Source of the DNA: Bradyrhizobium cajani
GTDB taxonomy: Bacteria > Pseudomonadota > Alphaproteobacteria > Rhizobiales > Xanthobacteraceae
Direction of reading: 5' to 3'
NCBI RefSeq assembly: GCF_009759665.1
Contig: NZ_WQNE01000031.1
Location: 1 to 64,000 of the forward strand
Length of the DNA stretch: 64,000 nt
Below, one piece after another: positions 47,035 to 56,251 of the stretch; within the stretch, counting starts at the first letter, position 1; the number at the start of each line of letters is the position of its first letter. Below the pieces are notes generated by a model. That model was not told the origin of the DNA. It saw only the letters and a list, made by a program, of their open reading frames with translations, and did no database searches. Made by a program: the position numbers and the translations under genes.

Positions 47035-48318
47035 ATGACCGCCATCATCGACATTATCGGCCGCGAAATTCTCGATAGCCGGGGCAATCCCACCGTCGAA
47101 GTCGATGTCGTGCTGGAAGACGGCGCGCTGGGCCGCGCCGCGGTGCCGTCGGGTGCCTCCACCGGCGCTCATGAGGCGGTGGAACTGCGCGACGGCGACA
47201 AGGCCCGCTATCTCGGCAAGGGCGTCTCCAAGGCAGTCGGCGCCGTCAATGGCGAGATTTTCGAGGCCTTGAGCGGCCTCGACGTCGAGCAGCAGGCCCA
47301 GATCGACCAGATCATGATCGACCTCGACGGTACGCCGAACAAGAGCCGGCTCGGCGCCAACGCCATTCTCGGCGTCTCGCTCGCCTGCGCCAAGGCGGCC
47401 GCGAACTCGCTCGACATGCCGCTCTACCGTTACGTCGGCGGCACCTCGGCGCGGCTCCTGCCGGTGCCGATGATGAACATCATCAATGGCGGCGTGCACG
47501 CCGACAACCCGATCGACTTCCAGGAGTTCATGATCCTGCCGGTCGGCGCGTCGTCCTTCGCCGAGGGCCTGCGCTACGGCGCGGAGGTCTTCCACACACT
47601 GAAGTCCGAGTTGAAGAAGGCCGGCCACAACACCAATGTCGGCGACGAGGGCGGCTTCGCCCCGAATCTGCCGTCGGCCGACGCCGCGCTCGACTTCGTC
47701 ATGAACGCGATCGGCAAGGCCGGCTACAAGGCGGGCACCGACATCGTGATCGGCCTCGACTGCGCCTCGACCGAGTTCTTCAAGGACGGCAAGTATGTCT
47801 ATGAAGGCGAGGGCAAGACCCGCTCGATCTCCGAGCAGGCCAAGTACCTTGCCGACCTGGTCTCGCGCTATCCGATCGTGACCATCGAGGACGGCATGTC
47901 GGAAGACGACATGGACGGCTGGAAGGAGCTGACCGATCTCATCGGCAGGAAGTGCCAGCTGGTCGGCGACGATCTCTTCGTCACCAACGTCAAGCGCCTC
48001 GCCGAAGGCATCAAGGCCGGACGCGCCAACTCGATCCTGATCAAGGTCAACCAGATCGGCACGCTGACCGAGACGCTCGCTGCCGTCGAGATGGCGCACA
48101 AGGCCGGCTATACCTCCGTGATGTCGCACCGCTCCGGCGAGACCGAGGATTCCACCATCGCCGACCTCGCGGTTGCCACCAACTGCGGTCAGATCAAGAC
48201 CGGCTCCCTTGCGCGTTCCGACCGCACCGCCAAATACAACCAGCTCCTGCGCATCGAGCAGCAGCTCGGCAAGCAGGCGCTCTATGGCGGCAAGGCGGCA
48301 CTGAAGGCGCTGGCATAA
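47035..48318 (+). CDS. eno: Enolase
   Basis: 427 residues from MTAIIDIIGREILDSRGNPT; an in-frame GTG at 47026 is ignored. It converts 2-phosphoglycerate to PEP. Clear motifs are GAST-GAHEAVELRDGD, the DEGGFAPNL segment, GLDCASTEF, and the C-terminal VMSHRSGETEDSTIADLAV. Divergent from the propeller gene across 174 bp. It follows the pyrG-kdsA block as usual in Rhizobiales but with inserted genes. Confidence 0.97.
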   Translation: MTAIIDIIGREILDSRGNPTVEVDVVLEDGALGRAAVPSGASTGAHEAVELRDGDKARYLGKGVSKAVGAVNGEIFEALSGLDVEQQAQIDQIMIDLDGTPNKSRLGANAILGVSLACAKAAANSLDMPLYRYVGGTSARLLPVPMMNIINGGVHADNPIDFQEFMILPVGASSFAEGLRYGAEVFHTLKSELKKAGHNTNVGDEGGFAPNLPSADAALDFVMNAIGKAGYKAGTDIVIGLDCASTEFFKDGKYVYEGEGKTRSISEQAKYLADLVSRYPIVTIEDGMSEDDMDGWKELTDLIGRKCQLVGDDLFVTNVKRLAEGIKAGRANSILIKVNQIGTLTETLAAVEMAHKAGYTSVMSHRSGETEDSTIADLAVATNCGQIKTGSLARSDRTAKYNQLLRIEQQLGKQALYGGKAALKALA

Positions 48319-48353
48319 GCCGGCGCTTTAACAAGAGCAGGGGGAGGATCGAC

Positions 48354-49487
48354 ATGAGCGACGGCAACACCGGACTGCAACTGCGTTCGCTGATCAAGAA
48401 GAGCGGAGAGCTCGAAATCTCGCTCGTCGACGTGCCGACCCCCGAGCCCGCCGCGGACGAGGTCGTCGTCCGCGTCGAGGCGGCGCCGATCAACCCGTCC
48501 GATCTCGGCCTGCTCGTCGGCGCTGCCGATATGGGCACGGCCAAAGCTTCGGGCCCCAAGCAGGCACCCGTCATCACCGCAAAGGTGCCTGACGGTGCCA
48601 TGCGCGCGATGGCAGCGCGGCTCGACCAGTCCCTGCCGGTCGGCAATGAAGGTGCCGGCGTCGTCATCAAGACCGGCTCATCGGATGCTGCGAAGGCGCT
48701 GATGGGCAAGACGGTCGCGATGATCGGCGGCGCGATGTATTCGCAGTATCGCACCGTGAAGGCGCGGGATTGTCAGCCGCTGCCCGAAGGCACGACGGCG
48801 GCGGAGGGCGCATCCTGGTTCGTCAATCCGCTCACCGCGCTCGGCATGACCGAGACCATGCGGCGCGAGGGCCACAAGGCGCTGGTGCACACCGCGGCCG
48901 CCTCCAATCTAGGCCAGATGCTGAACAAGATCTGCCTTGCCGACGGCATTCCGCTCGTCAACATCGTGCGCAGCAAGGAGCAGGCCGACATCCTGAAGAA
49001 GATCGGCGCCAAATACGTCGTCGACGCCAGCGTGCCGGGCTTCCTCGACGATCTCACGGCCGCGCTGGTCGAGACCGGGGCAACCATCGCCTTCGACGCG
49101 ATCGGCGGCGGCAAGCTTGCCGGCGACATCCTCAATTGCATGGAAGTCGCGATCAACAAGACCGCGAAGGAATACAGCCGCTACGGCTCCAGCGTGCACA
49201 AGCAGGTCTATGTCTATGGCGCGCTCGACGTCCGTCCGATCGAGCTGCCGCGCGGCTTCGGCATGGCCTGGGGTGTCGGCGGCTGGCTGCTGACCCCGTT
49301 CCTCCAGAAGATCGGGCCGGCCGATATCGGACGGCTGCGTCAGCGGGTCGTGAATGAGTTGAAGACCACCTTCGCCAGCCACTACACCAAGGTGGTGTCG
49401 CTTCCCGAGGCGCTCGATCCTGCCAACATCGCGGTCTATGCCAAGCGCGCCACCGGCGAAAAATTCCTCATCAACCCAAATAAATAA
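48354..49487 (+). CDS. Zinc-independent MDR-family oxidoreductase
   Basis: 377 residues from MSDGNTGLQLRSLI, with GGGGGAGG upstream. A GroES-like N-half (VVVRVEAAPINPSDLG, GNEGAGVVIKTG) is followed by a Rossmann half (HTAAASNLGQML, IVRSKEQADILKKIGAKYVVD). The catalytic zinc Cys/His set of alcohol dehydrogenases is missing, as in quinone-oxidoreductase-like MDR proteins. It probably uses NAD(P)H to reduce a carbonyl or quinone. It follows eno after 35 bp. Confidence 0.87.
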   Translation: MSDGNTGLQLRSLIKKSGELEISLVDVPTPEPAADEVVVRVEAAPINPSDLGLLVGAADMGTAKASGPKQAPVITAKVPDGAMRAMAARLDQSLPVGNEGAGVVIKTGSSDAAKALMGKTVAMIGGAMYSQYRTVKARDCQPLPEGTTAAEGASWFVNPLTALGMTETMRREGHKALVHTAAASNLGQMLNKICLADGIPLVNIVRSKEQADILKKIGAKYVVDASVPGFLDDLTAALVETGATIAFDAIGGGKLAGDILNCMEVAINKTAKEYSRYGSSVHKQVYVYGALDVRPIELPRGFGMAWGVGGWLLTPFLQKIGPADIGRLRQRVVNELKTTFASHYTKVVSLPEALDPANIAVYAKRATGEKFLINPNK

Positions 49488-49607
49488 TCGTGATCTGCGA
49501 CGGCACGTCACCGAAAGAAGGCCTTGCCTTCTGAGCGAAGCAGGGGATTATTCCCGCCGCCGTTGAAAGCGGAAAATCCGCAGGGCGCTCAGAAGGGGGA
49601 CCTCTCC

Positions 49608-50606
49608 ATGACTGACTTGACTCGTCGCCATTTGCTGACAGGCGCTGCCGCCATCGGTGCGGCAGCCGTGACCGGACTTCAACCGACCACCGCCAACGCC
49701 TCGGTGCCGCCGAGCGGAACGCAGGCGCCGGGCTTCTACCGCTATAAGGTCGGCAGCTACGAGTGCACCTCGATCAATGACGGCGCACGCACCTTCCCGA
49801 TGCCGGACAAGTTCGTCGTCAACGTTCCGAAGGACGAGGCGCTCGCCGCGGGCGAGGCGGCCTACATGCCGAAGGGCATGGTCACGGTGCCGTTCAACCC
49901 GCAGCTCATCAACACCGGCTCCAAGCTCGTTCTGATCGACACCGGCAACGGCGTTGCGAATTTCGAGGCAAGCAAGGGCGCGGTCGGCCGCATGCTGCAG
50001 AATCTCCAGGCTGCTGGCGTCGACCCGAAGAACATCGACGTCGTGCTGCTCTCGCATCTGCATCCCGACCACACCAACGGCATCCGCCTCGCCGACGGCG
50101 CGCTCGCCTTCCCGAACGCGGAGATCATGGTGCCGGGCAAGGACTGGGAATTCTGGACCAGTGAGGACAATGCCGCCAAGGCCGAGTCCAATCCGATGAT
50201 GAAGAACTACTTTGCCAACGTGAAGAAGACCTTTGCCGGCCTCGAGTCCAAGGTGACGAAGTACGAGTGGGGCAAGGAAGTCGCGCCGGGCATCACCTCG
50301 ATCGCGACGCCGGGCCACACGCCTGGTCACACCTCGTTCGCGGTCGCGTCGGGTGATGCCAAGGTGCTGATCCAGTCCGACGTCACCAACATTCCGGAAT
50401 TCTTCCTGCGCAATCCGGACTGGCACGTGATGTTCGACACCGACGCCGCGATGGCGCAGGCGACCCGCCACAAGTTCTACGACATGGCGGCGGCCGAGAA
50501 GGCGACCGTGATTGGCTTCCACTTCACCTTCCCCTCGGTGGGGCATGTCGAGAAGGACGGCGCCAAATATCGCCTGATCCCGTCGGCGTGGAATCCGACG
50601 ATCTGA
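49608..50606 (+). CDS. Tat-exported metallo-beta-lactamase-fold hydrolase
   Basis: 332 residues from MTDLTRRHLLTGAAAIGAAA, a twin-arginine signal, with AAGGGGGA before the ATG. The zinc motif LLSHLHPDHTNG is at about residue 150, and further metal histidines lie in ATPGHTPGHTSFAVASG and GFHFTFPSVGHVE. The pattern resembles methyl parathion hydrolase-type enzymes, which cleave phosphotriesters or lactones, but the true substrate is unknown. It would be periplasmic. A terminator follows. Confidence 0.88.
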   Translation: MTDLTRRHLLTGAAAIGAAAVTGLQPTTANASVPPSGTQAPGFYRYKVGSYECTSINDGARTFPMPDKFVVNVPKDEALAAGEAAYMPKGMVTVPFNPQLINTGSKLVLIDTGNGVANFEASKGAVGRMLQNLQAAGVDPKNIDVVLLSHLHPDHTNGIRLADGALAFPNAEIMVPGKDWEFWTSEDNAAKAESNPMMKNYFANVKKTFAGLESKVTKYEWGKEVAPGITSIATPGHTPGHTSFAVASGDAKVLIQSDVTNIPEFFLRNPDWHVMFDTDAAMAQATRHKFYDMAAAEKATVIGFHFTFPSVGHVEKDGAKYRLIPSAWNPTI

Positions 50607-50631
50607 TTGGAAGCGACCGTTTGCGTAGATG

Positions 50632-50663
50632 ATCGGGCCGCCGCTCGGCGGCCCGATTGTTTT
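50632..50663 (+). terminator. Rho-independent terminator
   Basis: A perfect 11-bp stem (ATCGGGCCGCC and its complement), a GCTC loop, then TGTTTTGGG, 26 bp after the MBL-fold gene. Confidence 0.8.
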
Positions 50664-50789
50664 GGGCGAACATCTGCTTTCGCGAAACGCAGCGTTTCCA
50701 AATCAGTCCGGTTCATGCACTTGCATCCATCGATCGGGATCGATTAAGTGCCGCCCGGCACTCCCGCTCAAGCCCTCGAGGACACCCCC

Positions 50790-51341
50790 ATGGCCTACAA
50801 TATCGTCGTGATCGCCGGCAGCCTGCGCAAGGACAGTTTTTCGCTGAAGATCGCCAACGCGCTGGCGAAGCTCGCACCGGCTACTCTCAAGCTCGAGGTC
50901 ATCACTCCGGCGGGCATCTCGTTCTTCAATCAGGATCTCGAGAGTGCGCCGCCCGCGGACTGGCTGGCCTTCCGCGACAAGCTTCAGAAATCGGACGGTG
51001 TCATCTTCATCACCCCTGAATACAACCGCGCGATCCCTGGCGTTCTGAAGAATGCCATCGACGTCGCCTCGCGCCCTTATGGCAAGAGCTCGTTCAACGG
51101 CAAGCCGGTCGGCATCATCTCGAACTCGCCGGGTCCGCTCGGCGGCGTCAGCGCCGCCAAGACGCTTCAGAACATCCTGCCGGGCATTTCCGGCCCGATC
51201 ATGCAGCAGCCGGAGACCTACCTGACTGCAATCGGCGATGCCTTCGATGCCGAGGGCAACTTGACCAAGGACTCCCTGAAGCCCGTGCTCCAGGTCTATA
51301 TCGACGCGTTCGCTGCCCACGTGGCGAAGCACCACGGCTGA
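50790..51341 (+). CDS. NADPH-dependent FMN reductase
   Basis: 183 residues with a flavodoxin-like fold: IVVIAGSLRKDSFSLKIANA binds the FMN phosphate, and FITPEYNRAIPGVLKNAIDVASRP is the family signature. Relatives such as ChrR/YieF reduce quinones, azo dyes or chromate with NAD(P)H and may limit oxidative stress. Cytoplasmic. Separated from the gene before by a terminator. Confidence 0.92.
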   Translation: MAYNIVVIAGSLRKDSFSLKIANALAKLAPATLKLEVITPAGISFFNQDLESAPPADWLAFRDKLQKSDGVIFITPEYNRAIPGVLKNAIDVASRPYGKSSFNGKPVGIISNSPGPLGGVSAAKTLQNILPGISGPIMQQPETYLTAIGDAFDAEGNLTKDSLKPVLQVYIDAFAAHVAKHHG

Positions 51342-51369
51342 GACTTTCCGCCAAGGCTACCCAACTCTC

Positions 51370-51405
51370 CGTCATGGCCGGGCTTGTCCCGGCCATCCAC
51401 GTTTT
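51370..51405. repeat. REP-like palindromic intergenic element
   Basis: The core is ATGGCCGGG-CTTGT-CCCGGCCAT, nearly perfect mirror arms, within a GTCATGG...CCATCCACG frame. This motif is a familiar high-copy intergenic element in Bradyrhizobium. It sits between the FMN reductase and the convergent esterase. Confidence 0.7.
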
Positions 51406-51492
51406 TGCCCGCGGCCACACCATAAGTTCTCATCCTGAGGACGAGGCCGATCAATGGTCGGCCTCTACGATTGGACCCTCGAGAACGCAAGA

Positions 51493-52686
51493 CTAGCTTG
51501 CCATGCGCTGCCTCAGGCTCTGGTAGAACGCCGTCTCGAAGTTCATGTAACCGATGAACGACGTTGGATCACCGAAGGGGAGAATCTGGGTGGCCCAGAA
51601 CCCGCCGAACCCGTTCTGCCGGTCGATCCAGTAGAACAGGTTGGCAAGGCCGGCCCAGCCAAGCGCGCCGGCGGGACGTCCCGTCGGGGCTTCTTCGTCG
51701 TTGATCATAAAGGTCAGCCCCCACGACTTGGACTGGCCCGGGAAGAACTCCGCGTCATTGCACAGCGAGGGAATGACTCCGCTGATCGGCGTCACCTTCT
51801 TGTCGCCGAGATGGTTCTTCTCCGCCATGCGCACGGTTTCGGCCTTCAGCACGCGGCCGTACTCGCCCACTCCGTCATTCAGCCACATGCGGATGAAGCG
51901 CATGTAGTCGCCGATGGTGCCGTAGAGCCCGTGACCGCCCATATGAACTTCGGGCTTGGCCGGCAGTTCGAAATCCATCGGCGTCAGCGAGCCGTCGGCG
52001 TTTCGCGCGTGGATACCGGCCAGCCGTTGGCGCATCGGCTCGGTCAGTTCGAAGGTTATATCCTTGATCCCGAGCGGTTCGAAGATGCGCGCCTTGAAGA
52101 CGTCACCGAGCCGTCGGTCCGCGATGGCTTCGACGATCTGGCCGCACCAATCGATGTTGGTCCCATAGTCCCACCGCTCGCCCGGATCGAACAAGAGCGG
52201 GGTCATCAGGCAGGCTTTGGTCGCGGTGATCACGCTGGGCTGACCCTTTTCCTGGGCGAGCCGATTGTAGGTCTGGTTGATGAAATCGTAGCTCAGTCCT
52301 GCTGTGTGAGTCATCAGCATGCGGGTGGTGATATCGCGCTTCGGCGGACGCAGGATCGGCTCGCCCTTGTCGTCAAAACCATCGATCACCTGGAGCTTGC
52401 CAATCTCGGGCGCGTAGCGCTGCGCAGGCGCGTCGAGATCGAGCTTGCCATCCTCGACAAGTTGCAGAACCGCCGTACCGGTAATCGCCTTCGTCGTGGA
52501 GAAGATGGCAAAGATGCTGTCGGTCGTCACGTCGGCCGCAGAATCGAGACGGCGCTTGCCGGCCGCGCCCTCGTAGATGTTGCGGTAGCGGTTCGTCACC
52601 ATCGCGACGACGCCCGGTACGCCCGGCGTGGATGCAACGACGCCGTCGAGAACGGCGTCTGCCGTCGCGCCAAAATTCATGATCAT
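51493..52686 (-). CDS. Serine hydrolase/esterase of the class C beta-lactamase family
   Basis: 397 residues from MIMNFGATADAVLDGV, with GGGAGG 6 bases upstream; a longer frame to 53139 is a shadow of the neighbour. The nucleophile motif S-x-x-K is in FSTTKAITGTAVL at about residue 72. GLSYDFINQTYNRL and LGDVFKARIFEPLGIKD fit EstB-type esterases. No signal peptide is seen, so it acts in the cytoplasm, unlike true lactamases. It lies 56 bp downstream of the Baeyer-Villiger monooxygenase on the same strand and could hydrolyse its ester product. Confidence 0.88.
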   Translation of the reverse strand: MIMNFGATADAVLDGVVASTPGVPGVVAMVTNRYRNIYEGAAGKRRLDSAADVTTDSIFAIFSTTKAITGTAVLQLVEDGKLDLDAPAQRYAPEIGKLQVIDGFDDKGEPILRPPKRDITTRMLMTHTAGLSYDFINQTYNRLAQEKGQPSVITATKACLMTPLLFDPGERWDYGTNIDWCGQIVEAIADRRLGDVFKARIFEPLGIKDITFELTEPMRQRLAGIHARNADGSLTPMDFELPAKPEVHMGGHGLYGTIGDYMRFIRMWLNDGVGEYGRVLKAETVRMAEKNHLGDKKVTPISGVIPSLCNDAEFFPGQSKSWGLTFMINDEEAPTGRPAGALGWAGLANLFYWIDRQNGFGGFWATQILPFGDPTSFIGYMNFETAFYQSLRQRMAS

Positions 52687-52742
52687 GATTGTCCTCCCGT
52701 CTGAATTGGAATTGTTCACTCGACATGGCGCTTGGCGCGCGG

Positions 52743-54380
52743 TCAGTTCATGGCAAAGCCCTGGTAGGCGCTCGCCGCGACCTCGTCGCATTTCTGGCGA
52801 TAGACACCGACGCCGCCGCAGTAGGAAAGGATGCGGCGCGGCTTGCCTTCGACGTTCGAGCCCAGGTACCAGGAATTGGTCTTCGCGATCAGCGTCGCGT
52901 TGGCGATCTCGTCGTGATGCGTCACCCAGCCATCTTCCGCGTCCTTGGTCGGCTCGATCACCTTCAGGTCCTTGGCCCGCATGTACCTGATGCAGTTGTC
53001 GATCCATTCGACCTGCTGCTGCAGGCACGTTGTCATGTTGCACAGCGCAGCCGAAGGCGCGAGCGGCACGGCTGTCGTGAACAGGTTGGGGTAGCCGTGA
53101 ACCTGCAGGCCCATCGTCGTGCGAATATCCCTGGCCCAATCCTCTCTAAGCGATCGTCCGCTCCGCCCCCTGATATCGATGCGGGTCAGGGCGCCAGTAC
53201 CGGCGTCGAAGCCGGTTGCAAGAATGATGATATCGAGCTCATGGACCGTGCCGTCGGCGGTCTGGATGCCCTTCGGCGTCACGCGTTCGATCGGATTGTT
53301 CTTGACGCTGACGATCTCGACATTGGGACGATGGAAGGCCTCGAGGAAGTTCTGCTCGAGCGGCACCCGGTGCGTCCCGAAACCATAGTCCGCGGGGATC
53401 AGGAGGTCGCACAGCTTCGGATCCTTGAGCCGCTCACGCATCTTCTCGCGGACGAATTCCGAGATTTCGGCGTTGACCGCCTCTTCGAAGAACAGCTCGG
53501 CAAAGGACGAGATCCACAGCTTCAGCGAGCCGTCATTCCAGCAGTCCTCGATCACCTCGCGGCGTTTCTCGGGCGACAGGCCGGCCCACGCATGCTCGAA
53601 ATCGTATTCGAAACCCGTGAAGGTGTGCGGCAACCGCTGGGTGAAGTGCTCGAACTTGGACTTGTAGGCTTGCGCATCCGCCGCACCGAACTTGGGATTC
53701 TTCATCGGGATGATGTATTGGGGCGTGCGGATGAAGACCTTGAGATGGCCGACCTCGCCCGCGATCGTCTGGATGACCTGGATGCCGGTTGCGCCGTTGC
53801 CGATGATGCCGACGCGCTTCCCCGCGAGGTCGATCGGCTGCTTCGGCCAGCGTGCTGTGTGGAACAGGCGTCCCTTGAAAGTCTCCTGGCCCGGAAACGA
53901 CACGTGGGGGGCCGAGAGCATGCCGCAGCAGGTGACCAGGAACTGGGTGTCGATCACATCACCCTTATCGGTCGTGACAAGCCAGCGCTGTGTGGCTTCG
54001 TTGAAATGGGCGCTTTTGACCGTTGTGCTGAACTGGATGTCCTTGCGGAGATCGAGACGGTCGGCGACGTAGTTGAGCCAACGTTCGATTTCCGGCTGGC
54101 CCGGGAATTTCTCGCTCCAGCTCCATCCCTTATAGAGCTCCTCGGAGAACAGATACTGATAGATATAAGCTTCCGAGTCGAAGCGCGCGCCGGGATAACG
54201 ATTCCAGTACCAGGTGCCGCCGACGCCGGACGCTGCGTCGATCGCCCTGACCGTCAATCCCTGCTCGCGCAAACGATAGAGCTGATAGAGTCCGGCGACG
54301 CCGGCTCCCACCACGACGGCATCGAGCTTTGCCGTCACATGCGCGCCGTTGCTTCCATTGGTCTTGCTTGCGGTTTCCAT
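52743..54380 (-). CDS. Baeyer-Villiger-type flavin monooxygenase
   Basis: 545 residues. Two Rossmann motifs are present: GAGVAGLYQLY for FAD (about residue 26) and GNGATGIQVI for NADPH (about residue 190). Between them is the Baeyer-Villiger fingerprint FxGxxxHxxxW as FKGRLFHTARW, along with GVGGTWYWNRYPGARFDSE. It inserts oxygen next to a ketone carbonyl to give an ester or lactone using NADPH and oxygen. The esterase follows, and an AraC gene is transcribed divergently. Confidence 0.94.
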   Translation of the reverse strand: METASKTNGSNGAHVTAKLDAVVVGAGVAGLYQLYRLREQGLTVRAIDAASGVGGTWYWNRYPGARFDSEAYIYQYLFSEELYKGWSWSEKFPGQPEIERWLNYVADRLDLRKDIQFSTTVKSAHFNEATQRWLVTTDKGDVIDTQFLVTCCGMLSAPHVSFPGQETFKGRLFHTARWPKQPIDLAGKRVGIIGNGATGIQVIQTIAGEVGHLKVFIRTPQYIIPMKNPKFGAADAQAYKSKFEHFTQRLPHTFTGFEYDFEHAWAGLSPEKRREVIEDCWNDGSLKLWISSFAELFFEEAVNAEISEFVREKMRERLKDPKLCDLLIPADYGFGTHRVPLEQNFLEAFHRPNVEIVSVKNNPIERVTPKGIQTADGTVHELDIIILATGFDAGTGALTRIDIRGRSGRSLREDWARDIRTTMGLQVHGYPNLFTTAVPLAPSAALCNMTTCLQQQVEWIDNCIRYMRAKDLKVIEPTKDAEDGWVTHHDEIANATLIAKTNSWYLGSNVEGKPRRILSYCGGVGVYRQKCDEVAASAYQGFAMN

Positions 54381-54737
54381 ATTAGTCCCTCCTCACGTTT
54401 CCAGAGCGCGCGCGACCTTCCCCCGTCCGTGGTGTCACCGGACGCTGGTGCATCGCGTCATTGTCGGTCCCGGCAGCGCGATAGAATGGGCTCGTTTGGC
54501 CCGCGGCTGTTCCGCCGTTTCTCCTGCTCTGCCTGGAACGCGAGAAAGGCTACGAGGCGGCCGGGCTGTGGGGCTTGAACAAAATCGACAATCCTTGGAA
54601 CGGAGCCCGGCGCCGGACCTCGACACTGTTCGCTTGGCAAACTGCAAAACCGGCTTATGCTGCGCTCCCGCCGTTCGGCCAATGAGAAGCAGCAGCGGTC
54701 AACCGCGCTACGGAATCCCAAGGAGGAGGCTCGCGCG
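54381..54737. other. 357-bp divergent regulatory region
   Basis: Between the monooxygenase (minus) and the AraC gene (plus). It has no convincing gene. It holds the AraC promoter listed separately and presumably the operator that AraC uses to control the monooxygenase-esterase pair. Confidence 0.5.
54634..54661 (+). promoter_or_regulatory. Sigma-70-like promoter of the AraC gene
   Basis: TTGGCA and TATGCT are separated by 16 bp, about 77 bp before the AraC ATG. The match to -35 and -10 consensus is good; no transcript evidence. Confidence 0.4.
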
Positions 54738-55625
54738 ATGGGCCAATTCATCACGGTCGAGGAGCTGCCACGTTATGCGCCCGGCGAGCTGATGCTGGAC
54801 AGTTCGGCTGTGGGCAAATCCGACTTTCGGTTGCGCGTCTTCCGTTATGCGCCATCCGACATCTGGGTCCCGCCGAACGAGAACTTCCTGATCGTCGTCT
54901 ACCGCGAAGGCACGACGTCGATGAACCGCCGCGTGACCGGGGCCTGGAAGCAGGATCATGTCGGCCGCGGCGTCACAACACTGCTAACGCGTGCGGAGCC
55001 TTCGAACTGGCGCTGGAGCCACGACATCGAGGTCAGCCATTTCTACATTTCCCCGAAGGTGATGGCGAAGACAGCGAGCGAAGCGTTCGACCGCGATCCG
55101 GAAGGCATCGAGCTTCACGACCTGCTCAGGATCGAGGATCCGGTGCTGACCTGGATCGGCGACCGCATGGTGCAGGAGGTGTCCGAAGGATCTCCCGGCG
55201 GGCGGCTTTGCTACGATGCGCTGGCACTCCAGGCGAGCGTGCACCTCCTGCGAAGATATGCCTCCGTGCAATTCAAGATGCCCTGTGCACAGGGGCGCTT
55301 CAGGCCGGCCCACGCGCGGCTGATCGAGGACTATATCGAGCAGAACATCTCGAGGAACATCACGCTCGAGGAACTCGCCAATATCTGCAACTGCACGCCG
55401 GTGCAGTTTGCGCGCAAATTCCAGGTGCACTACGGCATGCGGCCGCATGCCTATGTACTGAGCCGAAAGGTGGAGCGCGCGTGCCAACACCTGCGCAAGG
55501 ATCGGCTCGCTCTGAAGGAGATTGCGCTCTTGAGCGGATTTTCCGATCAGAGCCATCTCAACCGGATCTTTCGCAGACACCTGAACATCACGCCCGCAGA
55601 ATATCGCAAGAGCTGCCTGAGTTAG
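54738..55625 (+). CDS. AraC-family transcriptional regulator
   Basis: 295 residues from MGQFITVEELPRYAPGE, with AGGAGGAGG before the ATG; an upstream ATG at 54657 is ignored. The N-terminal two thirds is a ligand-sensing region. Residues about 195-292 form the double helix-turn-helix (NITLEELANICNCTPVQFARKF, LALKEIALLSGFSDQSHLNRIFRRHLNITPAEYR). Its placement suggests it activates the monooxygenase-esterase genes when their substrate is present. Confidence 0.92.
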   Translation: MGQFITVEELPRYAPGELMLDSSAVGKSDFRLRVFRYAPSDIWVPPNENFLIVVYREGTTSMNRRVTGAWKQDHVGRGVTTLLTRAEPSNWRWSHDIEVSHFYISPKVMAKTASEAFDRDPEGIELHDLLRIEDPVLTWIGDRMVQEVSEGSPGGRLCYDALALQASVHLLRRYASVQFKMPCAQGRFRPAHARLIEDYIEQNISRNITLEELANICNCTPVQFARKFQVHYGMRPHAYVLSRKVERACQHLRKDRLALKEIALLSGFSDQSHLNRIFRRHLNITPAEYRKSCLS

Positions 55626-55727
55626 TCCTACTGCGTCACAATCGGCCTCGCTCCCGACCACGAAGGTTGGGTATGCGATGACTTGGAATTAGCGCTCCCT
55701 TAACCAATCTGTCCCATCATTTCAGGA

Positions 55728-56045
55728 ATGGTCTCTCGCGCGCGCCTCAAATCGATCCTGACCGGCCTGGCCCTCTACGCGATGGCGGCAGCCATCGTCG
55801 GCTATTTCGGCGTCAACGCCTATACCGGCAAATACGGCCTCAACGCCCGCCAGGAACTCGACCAGGAGATCATCGCCCTGACCAGTGAACTGGCGCAGCT
55901 CAAGCGCGAGCGCGCCAGAAGCGAGCAGCGGGTCTCGCTGCTGCGCACCTCGCGGATCGATCCGGACATGCTGGACGAGCGGGCGCGTTACCAGCTCGAC
56001 TACGTCAATCCGCATGATCTGGTTCGGATGATCCCGCAGAAATAG
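55728..56045 (+). CDS. ftsB: FtsB/DivIC-type septum formation initiator
   Basis: 105 residues. One membrane helix (LKSILTGLALYAMAAAIVGYFG) is followed by a periplasmic coiled coil (LNARQELDQEIIALTSELAQLKRE, split here by function). This is the FtsB pattern: it joins FtsL and FtsQ at the division site. It lies in the usual eno-ftsB-pdhA order, though with inserts on both sides. The ribosome site AGGA lies unusually close to the ATG. Confidence 0.88.
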   Translation: MVSRARLKSILTGLALYAMAAAIVGYFGVNAYTGKYGLNARQELDQEIIALTSELAQLKRERARSEQRVSLLRTSRIDPDMLDERARYQLDYVNPHDLVRMIPQK

Positions 56046-56190
56046 CGCATTCCGCGCCATTCGAAATCGATAGCGAAGGCCGTCGCCGCCGGACCGCCTT
56101 GGTGGCACGAAAGTCGTAGGTCCGGAGCGCACCGCCGCCTTGACGGTGGCGCCGGAACAGGCTCATGCCTTCTGTCGCTGTCGCCCGAGG

Positions 56191-56204
56191 TTGACGCAGA
56201 TCAA
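56191..56204 (+). promoter_or_regulatory. FixK/FNR-like box before the GAF-Fis regulator
   Basis: TTGACGCAGATCAA matches TTGAT-N4-ATCAA in 9 of 10 defined positions. A -10-like TAGACT at 56226-56231 is centred 31 bp downstream, close to class II FNR-type spacing. It suggests activation at low oxygen by FixK2. Inferred from sequence and spacing. Confidence 0.6.
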
Positions 56205-56251
56205 TCAGGCCGCGCCGGCACAGCCTAGACTGTCTTCCGGAGGAAACAGTG

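Noticed and set aside
47952..49487. 511-residue version of the MDR oxidoreductase
   Set aside because: The extra part lies inside eno in another frame; a strong ribosome site sits at 48354.
51493..53139. 548-residue version of the serine hydrolase
   Set aside because: The extra N-terminal part overlaps the monooxygenase antisense-free frame and lacks motifs; GGGAGG precedes the ATG at 52686.
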